Assembly: GCA_050949055.1 (NCBI GenBank)
Contig: JBMNFA010000001.1
Location: 930,001-994,000, forward strand
Reading direction: 5' to 3'
DNA length: 64,000 nt
From: JAEZJZ01 sp050949055
GTDB lineage: Bacteria; Bacillota; UBA994; UBA5500
Shown here: in pieces, positions 24,990 through 34,026 of the stretch
Position numbering within the stretch: the first letter of the stretch is position 1
Layout of the letters: each line of letters starts with the position of its first letter
Made by a program: the position numbers and the translations under genes
Notes under the pieces: model-generated
Seen by the model: only the letters and a program-made list of their open reading frames with translations
Told to the model about the DNA's origin: nothing
Database searches by the model: none

Positions 24990-25084
24990 TGCATCGTTAG
25001 TGCAGCCTATTCGCCTACCCTGCGGCAGAATCTAACCCATGTTCCAGTTTGCCCCGCCGCTGGAGACTGCAGTCGATCGGAAAC

Positions 25085-26047
25085 TCAGTGTGGCTCTTTC
25101 CCCGCAGCACTCGAGCGGCGCAAAGTATCCGCCAATCGCAGCAGTTTGCGCAGACGGTGGTTGACTGCACTCTTGCTCAGCGGCGGGTCGGCGATCTGAC
25201 CCAGCTCGTACAAGCTCAAATCCGGATGCTCCAAGCGCAAGTCGGCAATCTGGCGCAGGCCCGGCGAAAGCATATCCCAAGCCTGATGTAGCTGAATGGT
25301 CCTGATCGCTTCCATCTGTCGCACCGCCGCCTCCACAGTCTTGTTCAGATTGGCTGTCTCGGCGTTGACCAATCTATTTATCTGATTGCGCATCTCTTTA
25401 CGCACCCGCGCGTCCTCGAACTTCAACAAGGCAGTATGCGCACCGATGATGTTCAGAAAGCGCACTATCTGCTCGCCTTCCTTCAGATAGACCACCAGAT
25501 CTTCTTTGCGTTTGACCGTCTTGGGGGCCAAGCCTTCACATTGCAGCAATCGGCAAAGCACCTGCCCCTGTTCCGCCTCGGTTGTGGATATCTCCATATG
25601 ATAAGAGACCTTCAGAGGATCGTTGATCGCCCCAGCTGCCAGGAACGCCCCTCGCAAATATGCCCGGCGACAACAGCGCTTCTGTACCACCCACTTGGCT
25701 ACCCCATGCCCCAGAGTCTGCCCGTCCTCCAACAGCCCTACCTGCCGCAGCAGCTGCATCACCTGGCCGCGGCAGCGGATCAGATAGACGTTGTTCTTGC
25801 GCAACCTCACTTTGCGCCTGATGTACAGCTCTGCCTGCACGCCAAGTACCGCCCGCAACAACTTGAAGATCACTCGCGCCGTGGCTGGATTCTGCGTAGT
25901 CACCACCAGCCCCCACTGCGCAGTGCGGCTGTGCTCAATGCTGCCGTTCAAACGGATCAACGCCGCCAGTTCGGCACGCCGGCAGCAATCTTCCGCTCTG
26001 TCCTGGCGCGCCAGTTCCCGTTTCACGTCTTCGGTAAAAGTCATCAT
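25085..26047 (-). CDS. whiA: DNA-binding protein WhiA
   Basis: A 320-residue WhiA: an N-terminal LAGLIDADG-like region (FTEDVKRELARQ, LRGAFLAAGAINDP) and a C-terminal helix-turn-helix (LSLYELGQIADPPLSKSAVNHRL). WhiA influences cell division and sporulation genes in Gram-positive bacteria. Usually it directly follows rapZ and yvcK; here those lie at 34.6-36.8 kb, so the cluster is split. It lies upstream of the pgk operon, a neighbour pair also seen in other Clostridia (from memory). Confidence 0.95.
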   Translation of the reverse strand: MMTFTEDVKRELARQDRAEDCCRRAELAALIRLNGSIEHSRTAQWGLVVTTQNPATARVIFKLLRAVLGVQAELYIRRKVRLRKNNVYLIRCRGQVMQLLRQVGLLEDGQTLGHGVAKWVVQKRCCRRAYLRGAFLAAGAINDPLKVSYHMEISTTEAEQGQVLCRLLQCEGLAPKTVKRKEDLVVYLKEGEQIVRFLNIIGAHTALLKFEDARVRKEMRNQINRLVNAETANLNKTVEAAVRQMEAIRTIQLHQAWDMLSPGLRQIADLRLEHPDLSLYELGQIADPPLSKSAVNHRLRKLLRLADTLRRSSAAGKEPH

Positions 26048-26190
26048 CTCACCGCCCGCAACGTGTTGGTCATGTCAGCTTTGTTATCTGAACCTTACCA
26101 CATTCAGGGTACAGGAGGAAGTCGCCTCGGCACAAAGAACTGTATTAATCAGCTGTCTTTTCGATCACAGATAGCCAAAGGAGTCTTGAC

Positions 26191-26880
26191 ATGCAAAAGA
26201 ATACACTGGCGTTGTTGGTCCGTTGTCTGTTGATGGTGCTTGGCTTGTCGCTGCTCAGCCTGGGCATCCTGTTCAGCGTCAAGGCAGAGCTGGGAGCTTC
26301 CGCCTGGACAGTATTTCATCTGGGCATCGCCAAGCATATCGGCTGGACCCAGGGCCGGGTCAGTCAGGTGGTGGGACTAGGGATCATCGTCATCAGCTAC
26401 GGCATGGGCATCAAGCCATCTTTAGCCACCCTGACGAACATGCTGCTGGTAGGTGGAGTGTACGATCTGTTCAACGCTACAAACTTGGTTCCTACCCCCA
26501 GCACCCTGTTGCTGCGCTGTTTGTTCTTGGTGGTGGCGGTGCTGCTCACTGCGTCGGGGACGGCTCTCTACATCAGCGTGAAGTTGGGGGCAGGTCCGCG
26601 GGACGGTCTGATGTTGGCACTCACCCAGCGCAGCGGCTGGGGCATTGGTGTGGTGCGAAACAGCATCGAGCTGAGCGTGCTGGTGGTCGGCATCATCCTG
26701 GGCGGACCGTTTGGCTTTGGCACCGTGTTCAGCGCCTTAGCCATCGGCCCCACTCTGGAGAGTTGCCTCCAACTGCTGCGCTCCGCGACACGGCGCTGGC
26801 ACCTGCAGGCCTATCTTGCGGTGGCAGAACCCAGACGAAGGCAAAAGCCAGTGGAAGGCGTGGCGGCAGGCAGCAACTAG
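26191..26880 (+). CDS. YczE/YitT-type integral membrane protein
   Basis: A 229-residue membrane protein with five or so hydrophobic segments. The stretches FSVKAELGASAWTVFHLGIA, GTALYISVKLGAGPRDGLML and GGPFGFGTVFSALAIGP are characteristic of the YczE/YyaS family, whose function is poorly known (an effect on antibiotic production was reported in Bacillus). AAGGAG lies before the ATG. It is divergent from whiA and ends at a strong palindromic terminator shared with the convergent repetitive protein. Confidence 0.8.
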   Translation: MQKNTLALLVRCLLMVLGLSLLSLGILFSVKAELGASAWTVFHLGIAKHIGWTQGRVSQVVGLGIIVISYGMGIKPSLATLTNMLLVGGVYDLFNATNLVPTPSTLLLRCLFLVVAVLLTASGTALYISVKLGAGPRDGLMLALTQRSGWGIGVVRNSIELSVLVVGIILGGPFGFGTVFSALAIGPTLESCLQLLRSATRRWHLQAYLAVAEPRRRQKPVEGVAAGSN

Positions 26881-26886
26881 AGGATA

Positions 26887-26926
26887 ATCACAGGCAGGCC
26901 AGGCGTACGCCTGGCCTGCCTGTGAT
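26887..26926. terminator. Bidirectional terminator (40-bp perfect palindrome)
   Basis: ATCACAGGCAGGCCAGGCGT and its exact reverse complement meet with no loop base. It lies between two convergent genes, 6 bp from one stop and 9 bp from the other. Confidence 0.8.
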
Positions 26927-26935
26927 AGTACTTCG

Positions 26936-28240
26936 CTAGAACTCATCGCTCGGGGAAAAACCGCCGGGATTGATATTCTGTTTGGCGGCCTGTTCCAGCG
27001 GGGTGTCTCCAGGGTTCTGGACGCCACCCTGCTGGTTGAAAGAGCCGTAGTTCTGGTTCATCTGGTTGCTGTACTGGCTGCCGTACCCATAGCCTGTGTT
27101 GGCAAAGCCCTGGGTCGAGCTTGACTGCCCATACTGGCTGGGCTGGCTGTACTGATTGGTGCCACCATAATAGTTGCTCTGCCCATACTGGCTGGCCATC
27201 CCACCGAAGCTGCTTTGGATATTGCGGTCGGCCTGCATCGCGGTGGATACGCCGCCCATGCCACCGCTCATGCTCTGCTCACTGCGGGTGGTGCCGATAT
27301 CCCGCTGCTGATACTGGGTGTTGGATCCAAACCCGCCCTGGCTATACTGGCCGGTCTGTTGACCATACTGGCTACCCTGACCATAGCCCCGCTGGATGCT
27401 CTGGTCGGCCTGCATCGCCGTGGACACGCCGCCCATGCCACCGCTCATGCTCTGCTCACTGCGGGTGGTACCGATATCCCGTGGCTGATACTGGGTGGTG
27501 GAGCCAAACCCGCTCTGGCTATATTGGTTGCCCTGCTGGCCATAGTACTGGTTGCCCTGACCATGGCTGCCCTGCAGGTTGTGATCGGCCTGCATGATCG
27601 CCGACATGCCACCCATGCCACCGCTGATCGTCTGCTCGCTGAGGGTGGTACCGATATCGCTTTGCTGGTACTGCATAGGAGACCCGAATTGATTTCCGTA
27701 GCCTCCCTGGCCATACTGGCTGATCTGCTGGCCGTACTGCATCGCCTGGCCGTAGCTGCCCTGGATGTTGTGGTCAGCCTGCATCATTGGGGATACGCCG
27801 CCCATGCCGCCGCGCATCATCTGTTCGCTGCGGGTGGTGCCGATATCGCTCTGCTGGTACTGCATCGGGGAGCCGAACTGATTTCCGTAGCCGAACTGGC
27901 CAAACTGAGACTGGTTGCCATACTGATTGCCTTGGCCATAGTTGGCCTGGGGGTAACGATTGGCCCCACCATACTGGGTGGACTGGCCGTACTGGTTGCT
28001 GGGGCCACCAAACTGGCCACCGAAGTTCTGGCCGTAGAACCCCTGGGTGCGATGGTCCGCCTGCATCATGCTGGATAGACCGCCCATATTCCCCTGCATC
28101 ATCTGTTCTGTACGGGTAGTGCCGATACCCTGTTGGGCGTAGTTGCTGCCCATACCGCCGGAAATGTTGCCCTGCCTTGCTGCATTACCGCCATAATACT
28201 GTGGAATGCGCAGGCCTCGCTCGTCGTAATTGCCGTACAT
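26936..28240 (-). CDS. Q/G/Y/N-rich protein with five ordered repeats
   Basis: A 434-residue protein of unusual composition (Gln, Gly, Tyr, Ser, Asn dominant, no Cys, no signal peptide or membrane segment). Five copies of a conserved block read DIGTTRSEQSMSGGMGGVS followed by (T/P)xMQAD; they are separated by YGQ/QYGQ-rich linkers of about 35-60 residues. The ends differ: MYGNYDERGLRIPQYYGG at the start and NPGDTPLEQAAKQNINPGGF near the end. GGAGG lies 7 nt before the ATG. I do not recognise the family. The linkers look prion-like and may drive assembly or phase separation; a spore-surface or other assembly role is a guess. It is flanked by terminators, so monocistronic. Confidence 0.85.
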   Translation of the reverse strand: MYGNYDERGLRIPQYYGGNAARQGNISGGMGSNYAQQGIGTTRTEQMMQGNMGGLSSMMQADHRTQGFYGQNFGGQFGGPSNQYGQSTQYGGANRYPQANYGQGNQYGNQSQFGQFGYGNQFGSPMQYQQSDIGTTRSEQMMRGGMGGVSPMMQADHNIQGSYGQAMQYGQQISQYGQGGYGNQFGSPMQYQQSDIGTTLSEQTISGGMGGMSAIMQADHNLQGSHGQGNQYYGQQGNQYSQSGFGSTTQYQPRDIGTTRSEQSMSGGMGGVSTAMQADQSIQRGYGQGSQYGQQTGQYSQGGFGSNTQYQQRDIGTTRSEQSMSGGMGGVSTAMQADRNIQSSFGGMASQYGQSNYYGGTNQYSQPSQYGQSSSTQGFANTGYGYGSQYSNQMNQNYGSFNQQGGVQNPGDTPLEQAAKQNINPGGFSPSDEF

Positions 28241-28351
28241 GTTGACACCTCCATGTGAATTGGGTGTGCGTCCATTGACGCAACACCGTTACCACCCGTA
28301 ATATTTCCACTTTCCATGTCTACCATGTGCTGTCATCTGCAGAAGGAAAAA

Positions 28352-28376
28352 GAACCCGGGCCGTCCGACCGAGTTC
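28352..28376 (-). terminator. Terminator of the methyltransferase gene
   Basis: On the minus strand GAACTCGG-(loop)-CCGGGTTC is followed by TTTTTCC, 14 bp after the stop. A further small dyad (TGCGTCAATGGACGCA) near 28266-28282 lies in the leader of the repetitive protein gene. Confidence 0.75.
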
Positions 28377-28389
28377 CCCTAGTGATCGA

Positions 28390-29118
28390 TTACTTGCTGG
28401 CCACAAAGATAGTGTGAAAAGTCCCTTCCGACCACGCTTCGCCCTGATAGGATCCGAACCAGCGAACGTTGCTGAATCCAGCGCCCTGCAGCGACTTTGC
28501 TAGTTGTTGTCTCAGCAACGGACGCAGGGTGACCGTACTGTCAATCTCGGTACCGTCGGACAGGATCAGTGTGGTGGCGAAATCAAGCAACCCGTCTTCC
28601 CGCGGGTGATAGAAGCGCTGCAGCTGATTGCCTCGCTTACCCTGCAAGGTGGGCAATTGGGTGACTTGCTGCACTGCCACCCGATCGTAATTGACAATCT
28701 GCCCGATGAACGGGCCGTCGCCCTGCAGCGCCTGATTGCAGGAGCGCAAGAACTGGGCTAGCTGGTCTGCCGCCGTCAAATGCACCAGCGTGTTCCCCAG
28801 ACAAAGCAAGGCCCCAGCTGCCTGGGTGGTGGCGGCCACCTGCCGCATATCGGCTACCTTGAACTCCACCGAGCCCCTATAGGCCTGAGATGCGGCGGCC
28901 TGCTGGGCTTGGGCGATCATGTTCTCCGACAGGTCAATCCCCAACACATCGTAACCGGCCTCCGCCAGCTTGCGTGCCAGCGCCCCGGTGCTGCAGCCCA
29001 AGTCCACCACTGGTTGTGGTGCCTGCGGCAGCTGTTCCAGCACAAACTGCACCTGCCCCGGATTGAGCGGAAAAACGTCTTCATAGACAGCGGCCAAAGC
29101 TTGGTAGAAATCCGCCAC
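28390..29118 (-). CDS. SAM-dependent class I methyltransferase
   Basis: A 242-residue protein with a Rossmann methyltransferase fold. Motif I is VVDLGCSTGALARKLAEAG, motif II VLGIDLSENMI, and VEFKVADMRQ supplies the acidic site; ALLCLGNTLVHL follows. The distal domain resembles the small clostridial methyltransferases of unknown substrate. The GTG at 29118 lies 8 nt after AGGGGG and gives an N-terminus MADFYQALAAVYEDVFP, as in relatives. It lies 99 bp downstream of nrdJ, separated by a terminator. Confidence 0.85.
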   Translation of the reverse strand: MADFYQALAAVYEDVFPLNPGQVQFVLEQLPQAPQPVVDLGCSTGALARKLAEAGYDVLGIDLSENMIAQAQQAAASQAYRGSVEFKVADMRQVAATTQAAGALLCLGNTLVHLTAADQLAQFLRSCNQALQGDGPFIGQIVNYDRVAVQQVTQLPTLQGKRGNQLQRFYHPREDGLLDFATTLILSDGTEIDSTVTLRPLLRQQLAKSLQGAGFSNVRWFGSYQGEAWSEGTFHTIFVASK

Positions 29119-29173
29119 TGCGCATCCCCCTCTCAAAGACAGTTCCCGACATATTCTTCTGTACTAGTAAGAA

Positions 29174-29198
29174 ACAGTGGCCGCCGCGCGACCACTGT
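29174..29198 (-). terminator. Terminator of nrdJ
   Basis: On the minus strand ACAGTGG-(11-nt GC-rich loop)-CCACTGT then TTCTTAC, 19 bp after the nrdJ stop. Confidence 0.7.
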
Positions 29199-29216
29199 CT
29201 TTACTGCTCAGCTCGT

Positions 29217-31457
29217 CTAGCCACACTTAGAGTAACCGCAGTTGGAGCAGGTGATGCAGCCGTTCTGGGGCACCACCACGCCGCCACAATCGGGACAGAT
29301 CAACAGCGATTGCGGACCCTTGGCCACGTTCAAATCGAACTTGACGCTACCCTTGACCACCTTCTCGATGGTCTTGCCGATGGCATCGGGGCAGCTGAGC
29401 ACCCAAGTCTCCGGATCCACGATACAACCCACACAACGAATGCCCTTCACCTGATCCAGGATGGCATCCACGTCCACACCGGCGCGCAACGCCAGACTGA
29501 TCAAGCGGCTGACGGCATCAGACAGGGATGAACAGCCTTCCTCTCCGGTATTGGTGAATACCTCGCAGACGCCATTCTCATCGGAATTGACAGTCACATA
29601 GAGCTTGCCGCAGCCACCAATTTTGTACTTCTTGGTGATGCCAAAGGTCTCGTCCGGCCGGGGGCGCGGCTTGAGGGCGGACTGGCCGGCAGGTGCACCC
29701 AGCGGCTGCACAGCAGCGGCTGCCTCTTCTGCCCCCGATGCTGAACTATGGCCGGTGGAGAGCACCTGGAACTGGCGGCTGCCATCGCGGTAGATGGTCA
29801 CGCCTTTGCAGCCCAGCTCGAAAGCCAGCTGAAATACCCGGGCCACGTCTTCCTCGGTCGCCTCGTGGGGGAAGTTCACCGTCTTGGAGACGGCGTTATC
29901 GGTGTACTCCTGAAAAGCAGCCTGGATGCGCACATGCCATTCCGGCGATACGTCGTGGGCCACCACGAATAGCTGGCGAATATCTTCCGGAACCTCTTCT
30001 AAACCATGCAACCCGCCGCGCTCCGCGATCTTTTGCATCAACTCCTGGCTGTAGAACCCCCGCTGCTTGGCTACCCGCTCAAACAGGGGGTGCACCTCCA
30101 CCAGCCGATCGTCGTCCAGAATATGCCGTTGGAAGCAGACGGCGAACAGCGGCTCAATGCCGCTGGATGCTCCAGCGATGATGCTGATGGTGCCGGTAGG
30201 AGCGATGGTAGTCACGGTGGCGTTGCGCAACTGCAGCCCCCCCGGTTGGTCGTAGACCGACCCCGGGAAGTTGGGGAAAACGCCCCGCTCCTCTGCCAGA
30301 GTAGCGGAAGCTAGCTTGGCTTCTCTGTCGATGAAAGCCATCAACTCTCGGGCAACCTCCACCGCCGCCTCGGAATTGTAGGGTATACCCAACTGGATCA
30401 ACAGATCGGCAAAACCCATCACGCCCAACCCGATCTTGCGATTGCCCTGGGCCATCTGCTCGATGCTGGGCAGAGGATAGTGGTTGGCATCGATCACGTT
30501 ATCCAAGAAACGCACCGACAGGCTGATCAACTGACGCAGGCGTGGGTAGTCTATCTGGGGCGCCTGGTCACCGGTGACCATGTGAGCCAAGTTGAGCGAG
30601 CCCAAATTGCAGGCTTCGTAAGGCAATAACGGCTGTTCGCCACAGGGATTGGTGCTCTCGATTTCGCCCAACTTCGGGGTGGGGTTGAAACGGTTGAGGC
30701 GATCCAGGAAGACGATGCCCGGTTCACCATTTTTCCAAGCCATTTCCACGATCAGCTGGAACACCTCGCGGGCGCGCTTGCTGGCCACCACGCTGCCGTC
30801 GCGAGGATTGATCAGATCAAACTCGCTGTCGTCCTTGACCGCCTGCATGAACTTCTCGGTGATGCCCACCGATAGGTTGAAATTGGTCAACTCGTTGGGG
30901 TCGGCCTTGGCAGTGATGAACTCGATAATGTCGGGATGGTCTACCCGCAGGATGCCCATATTCGCCCCGCGGCGCGTGCCTCCCTGTTTCACGGCATCGG
31001 TGGCCGCGTTGAATACCCGCAAGAAGGAGATGGGACCGCTGGCCACGCCGCCGGTGGACTGCACCTGATCGTTCTTAGGGCGCAAGCGGGAGAAAGAGAA
31101 ACCGGTGCCGCCGCCACTTTTATGGATCAAAGCGGCGTTCTTCAAGCTTTCGAAGATGCTTTCCATGCTATCGCCCACAGGCAACACGAAACAAGCAGCC
31201 AACTGCTGCAGCTCGCGGCCAGCATTCATCAGGGTAGGAGAGTTAGGAAGAAAGTCCAAATTGGCCATCATCTGATAGAACTGGTCTGCAATCTCAGCCG
31301 CCTGTTCGGCTGTCTGGCCGTAGTGGCTCACCTCCACAGCCGCTATGTTCTCAGCTACGCGACGGAGCATCCCCTCCGGAGTCTCCACCAACTGCCCATT
31401 CTCTCTTCTCAAGTACCGCCGCTCCAACACGGTAACGGCATTCGGCGTCAAGTTCAC
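29217..31457 (-). CDS. nrdJ: Adenosylcobalamin-dependent ribonucleotide reductase (class II)
   Basis: A 746-residue class II reductase that makes deoxynucleotides with coenzyme B12 and needs no oxygen. Visible: LPNSPTLMNAG, the conserved CFVLPVGDS, GGGTGFSFSRLRP, the finger-loop ESTNPCGEQPLLPYEACNLGSLNL, and TIAPTGTISIIAGASSGIEP. The C-terminus carries a CPDCGG...CITCSNCGYSKCG zinc-ribbon-like tail typical of the long NrdJ form. A GTG start lies 8 nt after GGGGAGG. I saw no B12 riboswitch in the 190 bp upstream. Suggests anaerobic or micro-oxic life with B12 supply. Confidence 0.95.
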   Translation of the reverse strand: MNLTPNAVTVLERRYLRRENGQLVETPEGMLRRVAENIAAVEVSHYGQTAEQAAEIADQFYQMMANLDFLPNSPTLMNAGRELQQLAACFVLPVGDSMESIFESLKNAALIHKSGGGTGFSFSRLRPKNDQVQSTGGVASGPISFLRVFNAATDAVKQGGTRRGANMGILRVDHPDIIEFITAKADPNELTNFNLSVGITEKFMQAVKDDSEFDLINPRDGSVVASKRAREVFQLIVEMAWKNGEPGIVFLDRLNRFNPTPKLGEIESTNPCGEQPLLPYEACNLGSLNLAHMVTGDQAPQIDYPRLRQLISLSVRFLDNVIDANHYPLPSIEQMAQGNRKIGLGVMGFADLLIQLGIPYNSEAAVEVARELMAFIDREAKLASATLAEERGVFPNFPGSVYDQPGGLQLRNATVTTIAPTGTISIIAGASSGIEPLFAVCFQRHILDDDRLVEVHPLFERVAKQRGFYSQELMQKIAERGGLHGLEEVPEDIRQLFVVAHDVSPEWHVRIQAAFQEYTDNAVSKTVNFPHEATEEDVARVFQLAFELGCKGVTIYRDGSRQFQVLSTGHSSASGAEEAAAAVQPLGAPAGQSALKPRPRPDETFGITKKYKIGGCGKLYVTVNSDENGVCEVFTNTGEEGCSSLSDAVSRLISLALRAGVDVDAILDQVKGIRCVGCIVDPETWVLSCPDAIGKTIEKVVKGSVKFDLNVAKGPQSLLICPDCGGVVVPQNGCITCSNCGYSKCG

Positions 31458-31648
31458 TACCTTAACCTCCCCAATCTATAGAGCTCATGACAAAAAAAGA
31501 GTCTAGATATAGTGGTTCGACGGAAACCGCGCTTTCCCTGCGGCTCGTCAGAAACTTTATCTGGTGTGATACGGGGTGCTTGCATTATGCCGCGATTGGC
31601 CGATAATTAAATCTGACACGAAAAACCAACCGTCGAAAGGAGAACACG

Positions 31649-32812
31649 ATGGACAACAGAGTGTCCGTTGCCCGTTGCCCCGACTACCAGGCCGAGCGGC
31701 TGGACCAGGCGGTGGCGGAAGCGCTGGCCCCGCTAGGCGGCATAGGGCGGTTTGTGAAACCCGGGCAGAAGGTCTTCTTGAAATGCAATCTGCTGATGAA
31801 GCGTAGACCGGAAACGGCCACCACCACCCACCCGGCCTTGGTGGAAGCGGTGGTGCGCCAAGTGCAACAGGTAGGCGGCATCGCTATTCTGGGCGACAGC
31901 CCCGGCGGCCCCTTCACCCCCAAATCACTGCAGGGTATCTATGATACCTGCGGCTTGACCGCAGTGGCGGAGCACACCGGCTGCCAACTGAACTTTGACT
32001 GTAGCAGCGCGAAAGTGCATTTCCCCGATGGACGCACCATGCAGCATGTGCCGCTGATCAAAGCGGCCCGCGAAGCCGATGTGCTGATCAACCTGCCCAA
32101 GCTGAAGACTCACGGCATCACCTTGATCACCGCCGCAGTAAAAAACCTTTACGGCTTGATCCCTGGGCTGACCAAAATAGAATACCACTTACGCCTGCCG
32201 GATCACCAGCACTTCAGTTCATTCTTGGTGGATCTGTGCCGGCTGGTGCAGCCTGACTTGACCATCCTGGATGCCGTCTATGGCATGGAGGGTCACGGGC
32301 CGTCGGGAGGCAACCCGATAGCGGTGGGAGCAGTGGCAGCCAGCCCCAATCCTTTTGCCCTGGATGTGGTGGCAGCTACTTTGGCCGGGGTAAAGCCAGA
32401 ACGGGTGACCACCGTCGCTGCTGCCAAGCAAATGGGCTTGCACAGCGGCCTGCTGCAGGATGTGCAGTTGCTGGGCTCACTGGACGGCATCTGCCGGCAG
32501 TTCGCCACCCCACAGCTGATGCCAAGGGCAGACTTTCTTTCCCGATGGCTACCGCGGTCCCTGGCGGAGCGCATCACCCGTTGGGCCAGTCCCCGGCCGG
32601 TGTTTATCCCAGAGGTCTGCGTCGGCTGTGGCGTCTGTGTCAACAGCTGCCCACCCCAAGCCCTGTCGGGTGCCAGCTATCCACCCCAGGTGGATCTCCG
32701 CAAATGCATCCGCTGTTTCTGTTGTCAGGAAATGTGCCCTGCCAAGGCTATCAAAGTACAACAACCCCCTGTGACCCGCCTTTTCTTCGGACGTCACAGC
32801 GACAGCCACTGA
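31649..32812 (+). CDS. DUF362 protein with two 4Fe-4S clusters
   Basis: A 387-residue protein. Residues about 1-300 are the DUF362 domain (GQKVFLKCNLLMKR, GDSPGGPFTP, NLPKLKTHGITLITAAVKNL, DAVYGMEGHGP). The C-terminal 60 residues are a ferredoxin domain with CVGCGVCVNSCP and CIRCFCCQEMCP, which bind two 4Fe-4S clusters. DUF362 proteins are common in anaerobes and may carry electrons or act on small molecules; no reaction is assigned. AAAGGAG precedes the ATG. Divergent from nrdJ. Confidence 0.85.
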   Translation: MDNRVSVARCPDYQAERLDQAVAEALAPLGGIGRFVKPGQKVFLKCNLLMKRRPETATTTHPALVEAVVRQVQQVGGIAILGDSPGGPFTPKSLQGIYDTCGLTAVAEHTGCQLNFDCSSAKVHFPDGRTMQHVPLIKAAREADVLINLPKLKTHGITLITAAVKNLYGLIPGLTKIEYHLRLPDHQHFSSFLVDLCRLVQPDLTILDAVYGMEGHGPSGGNPIAVGAVAASPNPFALDVVAATLAGVKPERVTTVAAAKQMGLHSGLLQDVQLLGSLDGICRQFATPQLMPRADFLSRWLPRSLAERITRWASPRPVFIPEVCVGCGVCVNSCPPQALSGASYPPQVDLRKCIRCFCCQEMCPAKAIKVQQPPVTRLFFGRHSDSH

Positions 32813-32837
32813 CCGTCATAGGAACCTATGGTAAAAT
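32809..32837 (+). promoter_or_regulatory. Promoter of the M42 peptidase gene
   Basis: CTGACC (32809-32814), 17 nt, TAAAAT (32832-32837), about 60 bp before the M42 start. The spacer contains the dyad ATAGGAACCTAT, which could be an operator. Confidence 0.55.
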
Positions 32838-32896
32838 GATACATAGCAATCAGTCCAGAACGACCTTGAACTGAGTCAAGAAGAGGAGGAGAAACG

Positions 32897-33949
32897 ATGA
32901 GCAAAGCATTGGATCTGAATTACATCACCGAACAGGTGGTCAGGCTGTGCACCATCCCCAGCCCCACGGGAGACACGCAGGCCATCGTCGACTACCTGCG
33001 GGGGGAGTTCACGCGACTGGGACTGGCCTGTCAGCGCACCAACAAGGGCGGCCTGTTGGCAACTCTGCCTGGGCTGGATGACGAGCGGCAGCGGGTGCTG
33101 TCCGGCCACGTGGACACTCTGGGTGCGATGGTCAGCGAGATCAAGAGCAACGGTCGGCTGAAGTTCACCAATCTGGGCGGTTACATGATGCACTCGGTGG
33201 AGGGAGAACGGGTGGTGGTCAGCACCGCGGCTGGCCGACAGTACACCGGTACCATCCTCACCACCAAGGCAGCCACCCATGTCTGGGGCCAGGAAGCCCG
33301 CAAACTGGAGCGGGAGCCGGCCAATATGGAGGTACGGTTGGACGAGAAGGTATCCAGCAAGGATGACGTGAAGCAGCTGGGCATCGCCATCGGCGACTTC
33401 ATCAGCTTCGATCCGCGGACCGAAGTCACCCCCAGTGGATTCATCAAGTCCCGCCATCTGGACGACAAGGCCAGCGTGGCGGTGATGCTGGGCGTAGCCA
33501 AGTACTTTGTGGAGAATGGCTTGCGGCCGGTGGCTACCACCCACTTCTTCATTACCAACTTCGAGGAAGTGGGCCATGGTGCGTCCTTTGGCACGCCTGC
33601 CAAGACTGTGGAATTCATCGCCGTAGACATGGGCTGCGTCGGCGATGGGTTGGACGGCAACGAATTTGCCGTGTCCATCTGCGCCAAGGATGGCGGCGGG
33701 CCCTACGATCTGGGCATCCGTCGGCGTTTGGTGCGGCTGGCAGAGCAGAACAACATCCCCTATGCGGTGGATATCTTTCCCTTCTACGGGTCTGATGCCG
33801 GTCCAGCCCTGCGGGCGGGCAACGACATTCGCACCGGCCTGATCGGCCCGGGCGTAGATGCTTCCCACGCCCACGAGCGCACCCACCAGGACGCGCTGCT
33901 GGCCACCGGCAACCTGCTGCTGGCCTACCTGACCACCGGCGAGGAGTAA
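32897..33949 (+). CDS. M42 family metallo-aminopeptidase
   Basis: A 350-residue M42 (FrvX/YsdC-type) peptidase. Metal-binding and catalytic residues are visible in LSGHVDTLGAM, LDDKASVAVML (bridging Asp), TNFEEVGHGAS (catalytic Glu pair) and AVDMGC; the last His ligand is in DASHAHERTH. Members are large self-compartmentalising aminopeptidases, often glutamyl- or deblocking-type. GGAGG precedes the ATG. Preceded by its own promoter and followed by a terminator, so monocistronic. Confidence 0.9.
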   Translation: MSKALDLNYITEQVVRLCTIPSPTGDTQAIVDYLRGEFTRLGLACQRTNKGGLLATLPGLDDERQRVLSGHVDTLGAMVSEIKSNGRLKFTNLGGYMMHSVEGERVVVSTAAGRQYTGTILTTKAATHVWGQEARKLEREPANMEVRLDEKVSSKDDVKQLGIAIGDFISFDPRTEVTPSGFIKSRHLDDKASVAVMLGVAKYFVENGLRPVATTHFFITNFEEVGHGASFGTPAKTVEFIAVDMGCVGDGLDGNEFAVSICAKDGGGPYDLGIRRRLVRLAEQNNIPYAVDIFPFYGSDAGPALRAGNDIRTGLIGPGVDASHAHERTHQDALLATGNLLLAYLTTGEE

Positions 33950-33976
33950 TCCCATCCTGATCATGGATCTCAAACC

Positions 33977-34002
33977 AACAGGGTGCCTGACGGCACCCTG
34001 TT
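33977..34002 (+). terminator. Terminator of the M42 peptidase gene
   Basis: AACAGGGTGCC-TGAC-GGCACCCTGTT, an 11-bp perfect stem followed by ATCATTCTCTT, between convergent genes. Confidence 0.75.
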
Positions 34003-34026
34003 ATCATTCTCTTGACCTCAATGCTA

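Noticed and set aside
31458..31648. Cobalamin riboswitch before nrdJ
   Set aside because: Expected for a B12-dependent enzyme in some genomes, but no B12-box-like sequence was recognised in this short interval.
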